Notes: a model not told the origin generated them from the letters alone. 64,000 nt of DNA from Microbacterium invictum (GCF_034421375.1 NZ_CP139779.1:1736001-1800000), one strand, 5' to 3'. Positions 53,699 to 63,043 are shown, counted from the stretch's first letter. Made by a program: numbers and translations.

Positions 53699-55212
53699 TG
53701 GCCCGCGACACGCTGATGGACTTCGACGAGGCCCTCGAGCGCTTCGAGCCGGTGCTCGGGTTCGAGGTCCACGTCGAACTGAACACCCGCACGAAGATGT
53801 TCTCCGGCGCACCCAACCCCGCGAACAGCGCCAACCACGATGCGGCGCCGAATACGCTGGTCGCCCCGGTCGACATGGGTCTCCCGGGCGCGCTTCCCGT
53901 GGTGAACGAGGAGGCCGTCCGCGCCTCCATCAGCCTGGGGCTGGCGCTCGGATGCCGGATCGCGCCCTCGAGCCGATTCGCGCGCAAGAACTACTTCTAC
54001 CCCGACCTCGGAAAGAACTACCAGATCTCACAGTACGACGAGCCCATCGCGTTCGAGGGTTCTGTCGAGGTGGAGCTGGAGGACGGGACGGTCGTGACTG
54101 TTCCGATCGAGCGCGCGCACATGGAGGAGGACGCCGGGAAACTCACGCACATCGGCGGGTCGACCGGCCGGATCCAGGGCGCGGAGTACTCCCTCGTGGA
54201 CTACAACCGCGCGGGCGTGCCGCTGGTGGAGATCGTCACCAAACCGATCTTCGGAGCGGAGCATCGCGCACCGGACATCGCCAAGGCCTACGTCCAGACC
54301 ATCCGCGACATCGTGCTCGCGCTGGGCATCTCCGACGCGCGGATGGAGCGCGGGAACCTCCGCTGCGACGCGAACGTCTCGCTGCGGCCGCGTGGCCAGG
54401 AGAAGCTCGGCACGCGAACCGAGACCAAGAACGTCAACTCGATGCGATCGGTCGAGCGCGCCGTCCGTTATGAGATCCAGCGGCAGGCGGCGATCCTCGC
54501 CGCCGGCGGCACCATCACCCAGGAGACCCGGCACTGGCACGAGGACACCGGCACGACCTCGCCGGGCCGGCCGAAGTCCGACGCGGACGATTACCGGTAC
54601 TTCCCGGAGCCGGATCTCCTCCCCGTCGCCCCCCCGGAGTCGCTCATCGACCGGCTGCGCGAGGCCCTGCCGGAGCAGCCGGTGGTGCGACGCCGACGTC
54701 TGAAGTCGGACTGGGGGTTCGCCGACATCGAGTTCCGCGGCGTGGTCAACGCCGGTCTGCTCGCCGAGGTCGAGGCGACCGTTGCCGCGGGTGCGACGCC
54801 GGCGGCCGCTCGGAAGTGGTGGATGAGCGAGATCAGCCGCATCGCGAACGCCGACGGCCGGGAGCCGGGCGAGCTCGTGACCCCCAGGCAGGTCGCCGAG
54901 CTCCAGCGCCTCGTCGACGAGGGGACGCTCACCGACAAGCTCGCGCGCCAGGTGCTCGAGGGGGTCATCTCGGGCGAGGGCGACCCGACCGAGGTCGTCG
55001 CTTCGCGGGGCCTGGCGGTGGTCTCGGACGACACGGCCCTCATCGCCGCGATCGACGAGGCGTTGGCCGCACAACCCGACGTGATGGACAAGATCCGCGA
55101 CGGGAAGGTCCAGGCCGCGGGCGCCGTGATCGGTGCGGTGATGAAGGCGATGCGCGGACAGGCCGATGCCGCGCGCGTCCGCGAGCTCATCCTCGAACGC
55201 GCCGCGCAGTGA
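53698..55212 (+). CDS. gatB: Glutamyl-tRNA(Gln) amidotransferase subunit B
   Basis: 504 residues. [61 protein letters not shown] and [14 protein letters not shown] are family hallmarks; the C-terminal YqeY-like tail follows. Converts Glu-tRNA(Gln) to Gln-tRNA(Gln). Indicates the organism uses the indirect pathway, or asparagine equivalent. Confidence 0.97.
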   Translation: MARDTLMDFDEALERFEPVLGFEVHVELNTRTKMFSGAPNPANSANHDAAPNTLVAPVDMGLPGALPVVNEEAVRASISLGLALGCRIAPSSRFARKNYFYPDLGKNYQISQYDEPIAFEGSVEVELEDGTVVTVPIERAHMEEDAGKLTHIGGSTGRIQGAEYSLVDYNRAGVPLVEIVTKPIFGAEHRAPDIAKAYVQTIRDIVLALGISDARMERGNLRCDANVSLRPRGQEKLGTRTETKNVNSMRSVERAVRYEIQRQAAILAAGGTITQETRHWHEDTGTTSPGRPKSDADDYRYFPEPDLLPVAPPESLIDRLREALPEQPVVRRRRLKSDWGFADIEFRGVVNAGLLAEVEATVAAGATPAAARKWWMSEISRIANADGREPGELVTPRQVAELQRLVDEGTLTDKLARQVLEGVISGEGDPTEVVASRGLAVVSDDTALIAAIDEALAAQPDVMDKIRDGKVQAAGAVIGAVMKAMRGQADAARVRELILERAAQ

Positions 55213-55245
55213 CCGGATGTCGGCGGCACCGTCGACAATGGACTC

Positions 55246-56484
55246 ATGGGTCGCGGTGACGGCAGCGGCCGGCTCGTCTCACCGGAGGGCGCGGATGACA
55301 CGGGAGCCGGCATCCTCCACGTCGACATGGATGCGTTCTACGCATCCGTCGAGGTGCTCGACGATCCGTCCCTGCGCGGCAAGCCGCTGATCATCGGCGC
55401 GCCCGAGAGCCGCTCGGTCGTCTCCAGCGCGTCGTACGAAGCGCGACGTTTCGGGGTGCGCTCGGCGATGCCGGTCTCGCAGGCGCTGCGGCTGTGCCCG
55501 ACGGCGCTGGTCGTTCCCCCTCGGTTCCCGCGATACGCCGAGCTGTCGGCCGAGGTGATGGCCCTCTTCCGCGACATCACCCCGCTCGTCGAGCCGCTGT
55601 CGATCGACGAAGCCTTCCTCGACGTCCGCGGGGTCCGGCGTCTGTGGGGGAGCCCGGGGGACGTCGCGCGCCTCCTGCGCACGCGGGTTCGCGAGGAGGT
55701 CGGCCTGCCGTGCTCGGTCGGCGCGGCGGCGACCAAGCACGTGGCGAAGATGGCGTCGACGCTGAGCAAGCCGGACGGCCTCCTCATCGTTCCCGAAGCA
55801 GCGACTGGGCGGTTCCTCGCCGGCCGCCGGGCCAGCGATCTGTGGGGCGTGGGCCCGAAGGCCACCGACGCGCTGGGGGCGCGGGGCATCCGGACCGTGG
55901 CCGACATCATCGACACTCCGGCGGCGGTCATCGATCGCGTCCTCGGCGCGTCGCTGGGGCTCCGGGTTCGTCAGCTGGCCCGGGGAATCGACCCGCGCGA
56001 GGTCGAGACGACGAGAGTGGAGAAGAGCGTCGGGCACGAAGAGACCTTCGCCGCCGACATCGATGATCCGGTGGTCCTGCGAGTGGAGCTTCGTCGTCTC
56101 GCCGACCGCGTCGGAGCGCGCCTTCGGGAGCACGGCTGGGAAGCGGCGACGGTCTCGATCAAGGTGCGTTTCTCGGACTTCGGCACGGTGACCCGGGCGC
56201 AGACCCTCCCGGAGCCGACGGCGGTCGGTCAGCGGATCGGCGCCGCGGCGATCGAGCTGTTCGATGCCCTCGAGCGCCCTCTTCCGATCCGTCTCATCGG
56301 CGTCCGAGCCGAGAAGCTCTCCGCGTCGGCGAACGCGCTCCCCGCGCTCTGGGATGACGATGAGGACTGGCGGCGGGTCGAGGGAGTCCTGGACGGTGCG
56401 GCGGCGAGGTTCGGCCGGGGGAGCATCACGCGCGCAACACTTCTCGGCGGCCAGGTCAAGGGGCCGGGCAAGGCTGGGCAATGA
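55246..56484 (+). CDS. dinB: DNA polymerase IV (Y family)
   Basis: 412 residues. Translesion polymerase: ILHVDMDAFYASVEVLDD, YEARRFGVRSAMPVSQA, LSIDEAFLDVRG and SNKHVAK-like AATKHVAKMASTLSKPDG; finger/thumb (LWGVGPKATDALGARGI) and little-finger domains follow. No clear SOS box was seen upstream. Confidence 0.93.
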   Translation: MGRGDGSGRLVSPEGADDTGAGILHVDMDAFYASVEVLDDPSLRGKPLIIGAPESRSVVSSASYEARRFGVRSAMPVSQALRLCPTALVVPPRFPRYAELSAEVMALFRDITPLVEPLSIDEAFLDVRGVRRLWGSPGDVARLLRTRVREEVGLPCSVGAAATKHVAKMASTLSKPDGLLIVPEAATGRFLAGRRASDLWGVGPKATDALGARGIRTVADIIDTPAAVIDRVLGASLGLRVRQLARGIDPREVETTRVEKSVGHEETFAADIDDPVVLRVELRRLADRVGARLREHGWEAATVSIKVRFSDFGTVTRAQTLPEPTAVGQRIGAAAIELFDALERPLPIRLIGVRAEKLSASANALPALWDDDEDWRRVEGVLDGAAARFGRGSITRATLLGGQVKGPGKAGQ

Positions 56485-56509
56485 CGGTGCCGCCGGGTAC
56501 CGTGGGGGC

Positions 56510-56830
56510 ATGCCCAACATCGCACTCGACCTCGGCAAGCAGTCCGCGGACTTCGGCGTCACATCCGTCTACGGCGAGCAGCAGGACGTGGACGGCGTCC
56601 GGCTGGTCCCCGTCGCCCTGACGTGGACCGCCTTCGGCGGCGGCTCCGATGAGGCGGGCAACGGCGGGGGCGGAGGCGGCGGATACGCCGTTCCGCTCGG
56701 CGCCTACATCCGTCGTGGGGACGATCTGCGATTCGAGCCGAACGTCGTCTCGCTCCTCGCCGTCGGCATTCCCTTCGTCTGGGTGGCCGGTCGTGCGCTC
56801 AGCCGTGTCATCCGCGCCCTCAAGAAGTGA
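56510..56830 (+). CDS. Small hypothetical protein with C-terminal membrane segment
   Basis: 106 residues (MPNIALDLGKQSADFGVTSV). The central part is Gly-rich, and a hydrophobic segment near residues 80-98 (VSLLAVGIPFVWVAGRAL) ends the protein. No family recognised. It overlaps the next gene's start. Confidence 0.65.
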   Translation: MPNIALDLGKQSADFGVTSVYGEQQDVDGVRLVPVALTWTAFGGGSDEAGNGGGGGGGYAVPLGAYIRRGDDLRFEPNVVSLLAVGIPFVWVAGRALSRVIRALKK

Positions 56831-57398
56831 GTCCGACCCGGTCGGGCGGGCACTGAGAGCAGCGGTCGACCACACGCGCGACGCGGTCGTCTCGGTCGCC
56901 GCGGCCAACCCGGTCATCCTGATCGATGGTCGAAGCGGCGCGGGAAAGACCTCCTTCGCGCGAGAGCTCATCGCCGCCTGGCCACTTCACGGTCGTGTGC
57001 AATCCGTGGCGCTCGATGCGCTCTACCCGGGATGGGACGGGCTCGCCGAAGGCGTGCGCACCGCGCAGGAAGCCATCCTCCGGCCGCACGCCCGAGGACT
57101 GATCGGTGTGTGGCAGCGCTGGGACTGGGAGCGGGGAGAATACGCTGAAGCGCACGCCGTGGATCCCTCGCTGCCGCTCATCGTCGAGGGGTCGGGTCTG
57201 CTCACCGCGGGAACCGCGCCCCTCAGCGACATCCGCATCTGGCTGGAGTCCCCGGCGCGCGCTCGACGGACCCGCGCGCTGGCGCGAGATGGTGAGACCT
57301 ACCGGCCCCACTGGGACAGATGGGCGCGGCAGGAGGAGCAGCACCTGGCCGATGACGGGCCTGCGCAGCGCGCCACGCACGTCTTCGTCATCCCGTGA
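56805..57398 (+). CDS. Uridine kinase-like P-loop protein
   Basis: About 197 residues if it begins at the GTG at 56805, overlapping the previous gene by 26 bp; the exact start is uncertain. Walker A ILIDGRSGAGKTSFAREL, then LDALYPGWDGLAEG, RWDWERGEYAEAHAVD and LIVEGSGLLTAG, as in a group of ATP-binding proteins of Actinobacteria related to uridine kinases. Substrate unknown. Confidence 0.75.
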   Translation: MSSAPSRSESDPVGRALRAAVDHTRDAVVSVAAANPVILIDGRSGAGKTSFARELIAAWPLHGRVQSVALDALYPGWDGLAEGVRTAQEAILRPHARGLIGVWQRWDWERGEYAEAHAVDPSLPLIVEGSGLLTAGTAPLSDIRIWLESPARARRTRALARDGETYRPHWDRWARQEEQHLADDGPAQRATHVFVIP

Positions 57399-57402
57399 CG
57401 AC

Positions 57403-57912
57403 TCAGTGCTCCGCGGATCTCGTGGCCTCGATCGCGCGGATGAGTCCTTCCAGTCGGTACCCCAGCCAGTCGTACACACCGAACCGCGGGTCGTCCCCGT
57501 CGTGCTGGTCCTCGTCGGTGATGCCGAGCCGGGAGGCGATGACCAGCCGCACCGCGGCCAGGGTGCGCATCCAAGCCTGCACGGATTCGGGGTCGAGGGC
57601 GAGGTCGACCTCCTCCCATCCTTCCGCTCCGGCGGTGGTGACGGAGGTAAGGGTGGCTGCGGGCGAGAGGCTGCGTCGGACGAGCTGCGCATCCCGGTGA
57701 CGGCGGCGGAGGAGGTCGCGCTCGGTGACGTCCCGGAACTCCTGCGCAGCCTCAGCATCGTCGGCGTACGCGTCGGGGACGAGGCGGAGGACGGCCGGAT
57801 CATCGCCCGGAGGGGATCCGTCTTGGACGAGTTCGATGAACTGGTCGATCAGGTCGACGAGGTGCGTCGCCTCCAGGCGGGTGATCTGCAGAGTGAGCGG
57901 GACGGTGTTCAT
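57403..57912 (-). CDS. DUF2017 family protein
   Basis: 169 residues, helical (LTLQITRLEATHLVDLIDQF, VQAWMRTLAAVRLVIASRLG, GVYDWLGYRLEGLIRAIEAT). It fits DUF2017, which in Actinobacteria follows clpS. The start overlaps the clpS stop (ATGA, 57909-57912). Possibly linked to ClpS/ClpP function; no direct evidence. Confidence 0.82.
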   Translation of the reverse strand: MNTVPLTLQITRLEATHLVDLIDQFIELVQDGSPPGDDPAVLRLVPDAYADDAEAAQEFRDVTERDLLRRRHRDAQLVRRSLSPAATLTSVTTAGAEGWEEVDLALDPESVQAWMRTLAAVRLVIASRLGITDEDQHDGDDPRFGVYDWLGYRLEGLIRAIEATRSAEH

Positions 57913-58205
57913 GCCGCGGGAGCCCGTCTCACGGTCGCCCACAGGCCGTAGTCGTGCATGACCTGTGTGTGGAGTTCCATCTGCTCCCTGGCACCCTCTG
58001 CCACGACGGCATGTCCGTCGTGGTGGACGGCGAGCATGAGGCGCTCGGCGGTGGCGGCGGGGAATCCGAAATACTCCCGGAAGACGTGGGCGACATAACT
58101 CATCAGGTTCACAGGGTCGTTCCAGACCACGGTCTGCCACGGACCGTTCGCCGACTCCTCAAGTATCTGATCGAGGCGCTCCTGGGTCTGCATCATTCCC
58201 GCCAT
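57909..58205 (-). CDS. clpS: ATP-dependent Clp protease adaptor ClpS
   Basis: 98 residues. Delivers N-degron substrates to ClpA/ClpC. VVWNDPVNLMSYVAHVF and LMLAVHHDGHAVVAEGAREQ are conserved. Start at 58205 overlaps the metallopeptidase stop by 1 bp. Confidence 0.93.
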   Translation of the reverse strand: MAGMMQTQERLDQILEESANGPWQTVVWNDPVNLMSYVAHVFREYFGFPAATAERLMLAVHHDGHAVVAEGAREQMELHTQVMHDYGLWATVRRAPAA

Positions 58206-58555
58206 CACGCCCACCCGAGTTCGTGCAGCTTGTCGTCGTCGATGCCGTAGAAGTGCGCGATCTCGTGGACGAGGGTCGTGTGCACCTCATCTCGCAGAGA
58301 CCCCTCGTCGGCGCACGCGGCCAGGTGCGGCTCGCGATAGAGCACGATGCGATCGGGGAGTTCGCCCATGCCGTATCGGTCGCGCTCGGTCAGCGCCCAT
58401 CCCTCGTAGAGGCCGAACAGCTCCTGCGACGGGTCCTCGGGCCGGTCCTCGACCACGAAGACGACGTTGTCGAGGCCGTCGACCATGTCGTCGGGGAGAA
58501 GGTCCAGCTCCTCGATCACAAGACGCTCGAACGCCTCGGCATCCATCTCGAGCAT
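58205..58555 (-). CDS. Minimal zinc metallopeptidase (zincin)
   Basis: 116 residues from the ATG after TGGAGAC. HExxH in TLVHEIAHFYGIDDDKLHELG with the likely third ligand in HELG; family of very small actinobacterial gluzincins. Precedes clpS in the same transcript; substrate unknown. Confidence 0.85.
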   Translation of the reverse strand: MLEMDAEAFERLVIEELDLLPDDMVDGLDNVVFVVEDRPEDPSQELFGLYEGWALTERDRYGMGELPDRIVLYREPHLAACADEGSLRDEVHTTLVHEIAHFYGIDDDKLHELGWA

Positions 58556-58590
58556 GTCTCCACGATACGGGCACGCAGACCCTGGAGATT

Positions 58591-58667
58591 TGGGGTGGCT
58601 GACGGGACTTGAACCCGCGGCCCCCTGGACCACAACCAGGTGCTCTACCGACTGAGCTACAGCCACC
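58591..58667 (-). tRNA. tRNA-His (anticodon GTG)
   Basis: Complete cloverleaf on the minus strand starting GGTGGCT at 58667. The extra G-1 pairs with C73, the His identity pair, and CCA (58593-58591) is encoded. Anticodon loop TTGTGGT within a CCTGG/CCAGG stem. Confidence 0.95.
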
Positions 58668-58704
58668 GTGGGCCCCGCCTCGGCGGGACAACCCAACGAT
58701 TCTC

Positions 58705-59331
58705 TCACACGCCGGGCGCGAACGCGGACACCACAGATGCGGCGGCGGCACGGGCGCCGTCACTGGTCGGTCCCGGCTCGGGAACGAAGACCGCCTGGCG
58801 GTAGTAGGCCAGTTCGGTGATGGACTCGCGGATGTCCGCGAGCGCGCGATGACCGCCGTTCTTGGCCGGGGCGTGGATGTAGGCGCGGGGATACCAGCGA
58901 CGGGAGAGCTCCTTGATGCTCGACACGTCGACGTTGCGGTAGTGCAGCCACCGATCGACCCGGGGCATGTACTTGGCCAGGAACATCCTGTCCGTTCCGA
59001 TCGTGTTGCCGGCCAGCGGTGCCTTCCCCTCCTGCGGCGCGAAGCGCTGGATGTATTCGAGGGCCTGGAACTCCGCCTCGGCGACCGTCACCCCCGCGGG
59101 GATCTCATCCAGGAGTCCGGAGGTCTCGTGCATGGTGCGCACGAAGTCGCTCATGTTCTCCATCGCCGAGGCATCGGGCTTGATCACCACCTGGAATCCG
59201 GGATCCAGTGGCCGCAGTTCGAAGTCCGTGATCACGATCGCGATCTCGACCAGCTCGTCGACCGCGAGGTCGAGGCCCGTCATCTCGCAGTCGATCCACA
59301 CGAGCCGGTCGTTCTCGGAAGCTCCCACCAT
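58705..59331 (-). CDS. orn: Oligoribonuclease
   Basis: 208 residues. DEDDh 3'-5' exonuclease that degrades 2-5-mer RNA. WIDCEMTGLDLAVDELVEIA (D,E), NTIGTDRMFLAKYMP (D) and HRALADIRESITEL (H..D) hold the catalytic residues. Between the two tRNA genes on the same strand. Confidence 0.95.
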   Translation of the reverse strand: MVGASENDRLVWIDCEMTGLDLAVDELVEIAIVITDFELRPLDPGFQVVIKPDASAMENMSDFVRTMHETSGLLDEIPAGVTVAEAEFQALEYIQRFAPQEGKAPLAGNTIGTDRMFLAKYMPRVDRWLHYRNVDVSSIKELSRRWYPRAYIHAPAKNGGHRALADIRESITELAYYRQAVFVPEPGPTSDGARAAAASVVSAFAPGV

Positions 59332-59382
59332 GGGCCCATCCTAATGACGGGCGCAGACCGTGGCCGCGACCTCCTCACTCGG

Positions 59383-59455
59383 TCCCCCAGGCACGATTCG
59401 AACGTGCGACCGGCGGATTAGAAGGCCGCTGCTCTATCCACTGAGCTACTGGGGG
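59383..59455 (-). tRNA. tRNA-Arg (anticodon TCT)
   Basis: Starts CCCCCAG at 59455; acceptor stem 59384-59390. Anticodon loop CTTCTAA. The pair 31-39 of the anticodon stem reads C-T, a mismatch. CCA is not encoded. Confidence 0.9.
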
Positions 59456-59564
59456 TCGCCAGACCAGGGTAGCGGCCGGGACGACGGGGTCGGGAATCGC
59501 CGCCTGCCATCTGGCGGCGAGTCCCGGCGAGGCGTAGCGTCGAAGCATCGGAGGGAGTTCGACG

Positions 59565-59777
59565 ATGAGCACGACCGACACGCACTCGACCCTGTGGGTC
59601 GCTTACGGAACAGGCGGAGTGGTGGGCAGCATCCGCAAGGTGGCGGACGGCTACACCGTCACCATGGCCGGGGCGGATTCGACGGCCGGGACCTACCCGA
59701 CCATGGATGTCGCGAAGAACGCGCTGCACGCGCGGATGCGACCGGGGAGCGAGTGGCCGACGTTCGAGGAGCACTGA
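59565..59777 (+). CDS. Small protein of unknown function
   Basis: 70 residues (STLWVAYGTGGVVGSIRKVADGY). GGAGGGAG precedes the ATG. A small alpha/beta protein without a family I can name; similar ORFs occur in related genomes. Confidence 0.65.
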   Translation: MSTTDTHSTLWVAYGTGGVVGSIRKVADGYTVTMAGADSTAGTYPTMDVAKNALHARMRPGSEWPTFEEH

Positions 59778-59807
59778 ACAACCCGCGCCGTCATCGCGCC
59801 GGGGCGT

Positions 59808-60446
59808 TCATCGTGTCGTCGATGACGAGGTCGCCGGCGCACGGCCTTCTCGCGCGGTGTCGAACAGGGGCAGCGTGATGTGCACCAGGGGTCCGATCGT
59901 CACGGCGAAGACCAGGGTGCCGACACCCACCGTTCCGCCGAGCACCCATCCGATCAGCAGCACGCTGAGTTCGACGCCGCCGCGACACGCCCAGATGGGC
60001 CAGCCGAAGCGCGCATGCATGCCGGTCATGAGACCGTCGCGGGGACCGGGACCGAACCGGGCGCCGATGTAGAGCCCGCACCCGACGGCGACGACAAGAA
60101 TGCCGACGATGAGCAGGGCCGCCTGTACCCCGAGGTGGTTCGGGGCGGGCGGCATGATCCAGAGCGCGATCTGCATGCTTGTGCCGACGAGAAGGATGTT
60201 GGCGACCGTGCCGATCCCCGGTCGCTGGCGCAGGGGGATCCATAGGAGAAGCACACCGACACCGACGAGATTGGTCACCCAGCCGATGCCGATGCCGGAC
60301 TGCCGCGAGAGGCCCTCCGCGAACACGGTCCAGGGATCCACGCCCAGACCGGCCTCGATCGTCAGAGCGCACCCCGCGCCGTAGAGGACGAGGCCGAGAA
60401 GCAGGCGGATGGCACGGTCGGTCACCCCGACATTCCACCATCTCAT
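59808..60446 (-). CDS. yczE: YczE/YitT-type membrane protein
   Basis: 212 residues with five or six spans. Blocks LGLVLYGAGCALTIEAGLGVDPW and ARFGPGPRDGLMTGM are as in YczE proteins. Its start codon overlaps the inverted repeat shared with the divergent MocR-type regulator. YczE-YczR pairs are known from comparative genomics; the transported or sensed ligand is unknown. Confidence 0.87.
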   Translation of the reverse strand: MRWWNVGVTDRAIRLLLGLVLYGAGCALTIEAGLGVDPWTVFAEGLSRQSGIGIGWVTNLVGVGVLLLWIPLRQRPGIGTVANILLVGTSMQIALWIMPPAPNHLGVQAALLIVGILVVAVGCGLYIGARFGPGPRDGLMTGMHARFGWPIWACRGGVELSVLLIGWVLGGTVGVGTLVFAVTIGPLVHITLPLFDTAREGRAPATSSSTTR

Positions 60447-60469
60447 TGGACTGCACGTAGCAGGCCAAT
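60445..60469. promoter_or_regulatory. Inverted repeat, probable operator of the MocR regulator
   Basis: ATTGG-A-CTGC-ACGTA-GCAG-G-CCAAT: two 10-bp arms with one mismatch around a 5-bp centre, between yczE and the regulator gene. TAAAGT (60475-60480) is a -10 for the regulator, leaving 6 nt before its ATG. Confidence 0.7.
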
Positions 60470-60486
60470 CCCCCTAAAGTGGTCGG

Positions 60487-61914
60487 ATGGACTCCAGGAT
60501 GTCGGCGCGCGCCCTCTCCCACGCCCTCGGGGGGTGGCGCACGCGCGAACCGACGTACGAGGCGCTGGCCGACGGCATCCGCCTGCTGTGCCTGGACAAC
60601 AGGCTTGCACCGCGGACGACACTTCCGGCGGAGCGCGAGCTCGCCGCAGTCCTCGGTCTGAGTCGGAGCACGGTGGCGGCGGCCTACGCGAGCCTTCGTG
60701 GGACGGGACACATCCACAGCGTGCGCGGATCGGGGAGCATGACGCTTCCCGTCGCGCGGAGGGACCCGGGCATCACCTCCCGGGTCCACCGGGATGACAT
60801 CGACCTCCAGCAGGCCAGCCCTGCGGCGTGGCCCGGCCTGGCAGGTCTCATGGCCGAGACGATCGCCGACGCCCCCTCGATCGTCGCGCGAAGCGGCTAC
60901 GACATCGTCGGACGGCACCAGCTCCGTGTTCGCGTGGCCGAGCACTACACCGCTCGCGGCGTGACGACCTCGCCCGATGAGATCCTCATCACCACGGGCG
61001 CGCAGAGTGCGATCCACCTGCTGGCCCGCTCCCTCGTCACCCGCGGCGACCGCGTGCTGATCGAAACGCCCACGTACCCCCATGCGGCAGACGCGCTCCG
61101 GCAGGCCGGTGCGCGCCTCACCGCGGTTCCGGTGACCATCACGGACGGCTGGGATCTCGAGCGGGCCGAGCAGGTGTCGCAGCGTACTCTTCCGGTCGCG
61201 GCGTACGTGATGCCCGACTTCCACAATCCGACAGGTCGATCGATGAGCGCTCACGAGCGCGCCGCGCTGGCTCGGTCGTGCGAGCGTGCGGGGACCACGC
61301 TCATCCTCGACGAGACGACGGGAGATCTGGACATCGACCGGGGGCCGCTGGATCGTGGGTTCGACCGGATGGATCCGCGCCTGGTCGTCCGCATCGGCTC
61401 CCTGGGGAAGACCGTCTGGGGCGGACTCCGCATCGGATGGATCCGCGCGACGCCGGAGCTGATCCGCCGTCTTGTCGCGCTGCGCAGCGCGCAGGATCTC
61501 GGGACGCCTGAGCTCGAGCAGGTCATCGCGTCCGCCGTCCTCGGCCGGTTCGGCGACGTGGTCGACCAGCGTCGGCACATGCTGCGGGCAGGACGCGACG
61601 TCATGAGCGCCGCCCTGAACGAGCGCCTTCCGCGATGGACCGTTCCCCGGCCTTCGGGCGGAGTCTCGCTGTGGATCGAGATGGATGCACCTCTCAGTGC
61701 GGCGGTGGTCATGGATGCGCGCCATCGCGGACTGCTCCTGACCTCGGGGCCCCGCTTCTCGGTCGACGGCGGTCACGACAGGTATCTTCGGGTGCCCTTC
61801 ACCGCGGCACCGGAGACGCTGGTGCGTGCGGCGGACATCTTGGCGGAGTCGTGGACGACGGTTTCGCGCGCTGCCCCTCCGACCCTCATGCTGCGCGAGG
61901 ACGCGATGGTCTAG
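60487..61914 (+). CDS. MocR/YczR-type GntR regulator with aminotransferase domain
   Basis: 475 residues. N-terminal winged helix (PTYEALADGIRLLCLDN, RELAAVLGLSRSTVAAAYASL) and a PLP-fold class I aminotransferase-like domain (ITTGAQSAIHLLARSL, PDFHNPTGRSMS, IGSLGKTVWGGLRIGWIR with the PLP Lys). Divergent from yczE; leaderless start predicted. Likely senses PLP or a related amine. Confidence 0.9.
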   Translation: MDSRMSARALSHALGGWRTREPTYEALADGIRLLCLDNRLAPRTTLPAERELAAVLGLSRSTVAAAYASLRGTGHIHSVRGSGSMTLPVARRDPGITSRVHRDDIDLQQASPAAWPGLAGLMAETIADAPSIVARSGYDIVGRHQLRVRVAEHYTARGVTTSPDEILITTGAQSAIHLLARSLVTRGDRVLIETPTYPHAADALRQAGARLTAVPVTITDGWDLERAEQVSQRTLPVAAYVMPDFHNPTGRSMSAHERAALARSCERAGTTLILDETTGDLDIDRGPLDRGFDRMDPRLVVRIGSLGKTVWGGLRIGWIRATPELIRRLVALRSAQDLGTPELEQVIASAVLGRFGDVVDQRRHMLRAGRDVMSAALNERLPRWTVPRPSGGVSLWIEMDAPLSAAVVMDARHRGLLLTSGPRFSVDGGHDRYLRVPFTAAPETLVRAADILAESWTTVSRAAPPTLMLREDAMV

Positions 61915-61966
61915 TGTGACCGCCGCGGTCTCATCGGCAGGGGCGTTGGCCGCATGACGTGCGGGG

Positions 61967-62227
61967 TCAGCGCACGTAGTGAAGGCACGAGACCGCGTCA
62001 TCCAGACTCCAGAACCGACCCACCTCGAGGAAGCGTCTGATGCGCGCGGAGTACCGGAGCGCGTGGAATCGCAGGGCGTCCGCCTCCTCGCTGGTCTGGA
62101 TGTGACCCACGACTCGACCGGCGCGGTCGACGACACGCCAGAGGCGCGTCCCCGCGCCGACGAGCCGCAGTCCGTGCGGCACCGCCGATGTCGTGGTGGG
62201 GATCGAGGGATGGGTGAGAGCGGTCAT
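61967..62227 (-). CDS. Small hypothetical protein
   Basis: 86 residues; AGGAGG precedes the ATG. GTRLWRVVDRAGRVVGHIQT, then FHALRYSARIRRFLEVGRFW. No family known. Divergent from the second ssb. Confidence 0.65.
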   Translation of the reverse strand: MTALTHPSIPTTTSAVPHGLRLVGAGTRLWRVVDRAGRVVGHIQTSEEADALRFHALRYSARIRRFLEVGRFWSLDDAVSCLHYVR

Positions 62228-62440
62228 GTCTTCCTCCTGCATCGAAGATAGATACGACCTCCGACATCGCGTCGAAGGGTCGTCCTCTCCTGCACAATCC
62301 CGGCTCGTCGTCGATTCTCCACCGATCAATGCCGGGCCCATCCTGGGCGGACGCCCGGCCGTCACGATGGGGTCGTGCCGGTGCCCGCCGGGCACCCGGG
62401 CACCGGCACAACCGAACATCCGCACGGAGCAAGGAGAATC
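62228..62440 (+). promoter_or_regulatory. Region upstream of ssb with hairpins
   Basis: Holds a perfect 13-bp stem (GTGCCGGTGCCCG at 62375-62387, complement 62397-62409) with a 9-nt loop, able to form an alternative GTGCCCG/CGGGCAC pairing inside. AAGGAG precedes the ATG. Possibly attenuator or binding site. Confidence 0.55.
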
Positions 62441-63010
62441 ATGTCCGACACCATCACCCTCACCGGGAACATCGCCACCATCCCCGAGCACAAGAAGATC
62501 CTCGACGGGGTGGCGGTGACGTCCTTCCGCCTCGCCACGTCGCATCGGCGACTGGATCGGGCCACGGGGCAGTGGGTGGACGGCGATACGAGCTACTACA
62601 CCGTCCAGCTGTTCCGACAGCTGGCCGAGAACGCCGTCCTCTCGCTGAGTCGGGGCGACCGCGTCATCGTCACGGGCCGCGTGAAAGTGCGCGAGTGGGA
62701 CACCGGGACCCGACGGGGGACCACCGTCGAGGTCGAGGCGGACGCGATCGGGCACGATCTGAAGTTCGGGACGTCGCGCTTCACGCGCGGCACCGCGTCG
62801 CGGTCGACGGCCGAGGCGGCACCGGCCGATGCGTCCCCGGCGGACGCGTGGTCCACCCCCGGTGTGCCGGCCGACGACGCGGCCGAGGCCGTGTCCGAGG
62901 GGTGGGCGACGGATGCCCCCGGATCACGCGACGGATCGGGGGACGCCTCCGAGGATGCGGGTGAGCCGGGCCCACCCGTTCTCGTCGGAACAGGGGAGAC
63001 GCCCTTCTGA
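62441..63010 (+). CDS. ssb: Single-stranded DNA-binding protein (second paralogue)
   Basis: 189 residues. OB fold with ITLTGNIATIPEHKKILDGV, YYTVQLFRQLAENA, RGDRVIVTGRVKVREWD; acidic low-complexity tail ending GETPF instead of the usual DDDIPF, so interaction with partner proteins may be altered. It is not beside rpsF/rpsR, so it is an accessory SSB; such paralogues in other Actinobacteria act in transformation or stress. Confidence 0.88.
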   Translation: MSDTITLTGNIATIPEHKKILDGVAVTSFRLATSHRRLDRATGQWVDGDTSYYTVQLFRQLAENAVLSLSRGDRVIVTGRVKVREWDTGTRRGTTVEVEADAIGHDLKFGTSRFTRGTASRSTAEAAPADASPADAWSTPGVPADDAAEAVSEGWATDAPGSRDGSGDASEDAGEPGPPVLVGTGETPF

Positions 63011-63043
63011 GGGCGGTTGCAGGGGGCGTTCGCAGCCACGCCG

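Noticed and set aside
58591..59455. tRNA genes considered as prophage attachment sites
   Set aside because: No integrase or repeated tRNA 3' end nearby; the element clearly uses dprA.
59791..62136. 781-codon minus-strand frame
   Set aside because: Antisense to the MocR regulator and out of frame with yczE; no domain signal, low-complexity Arg/Pro content.
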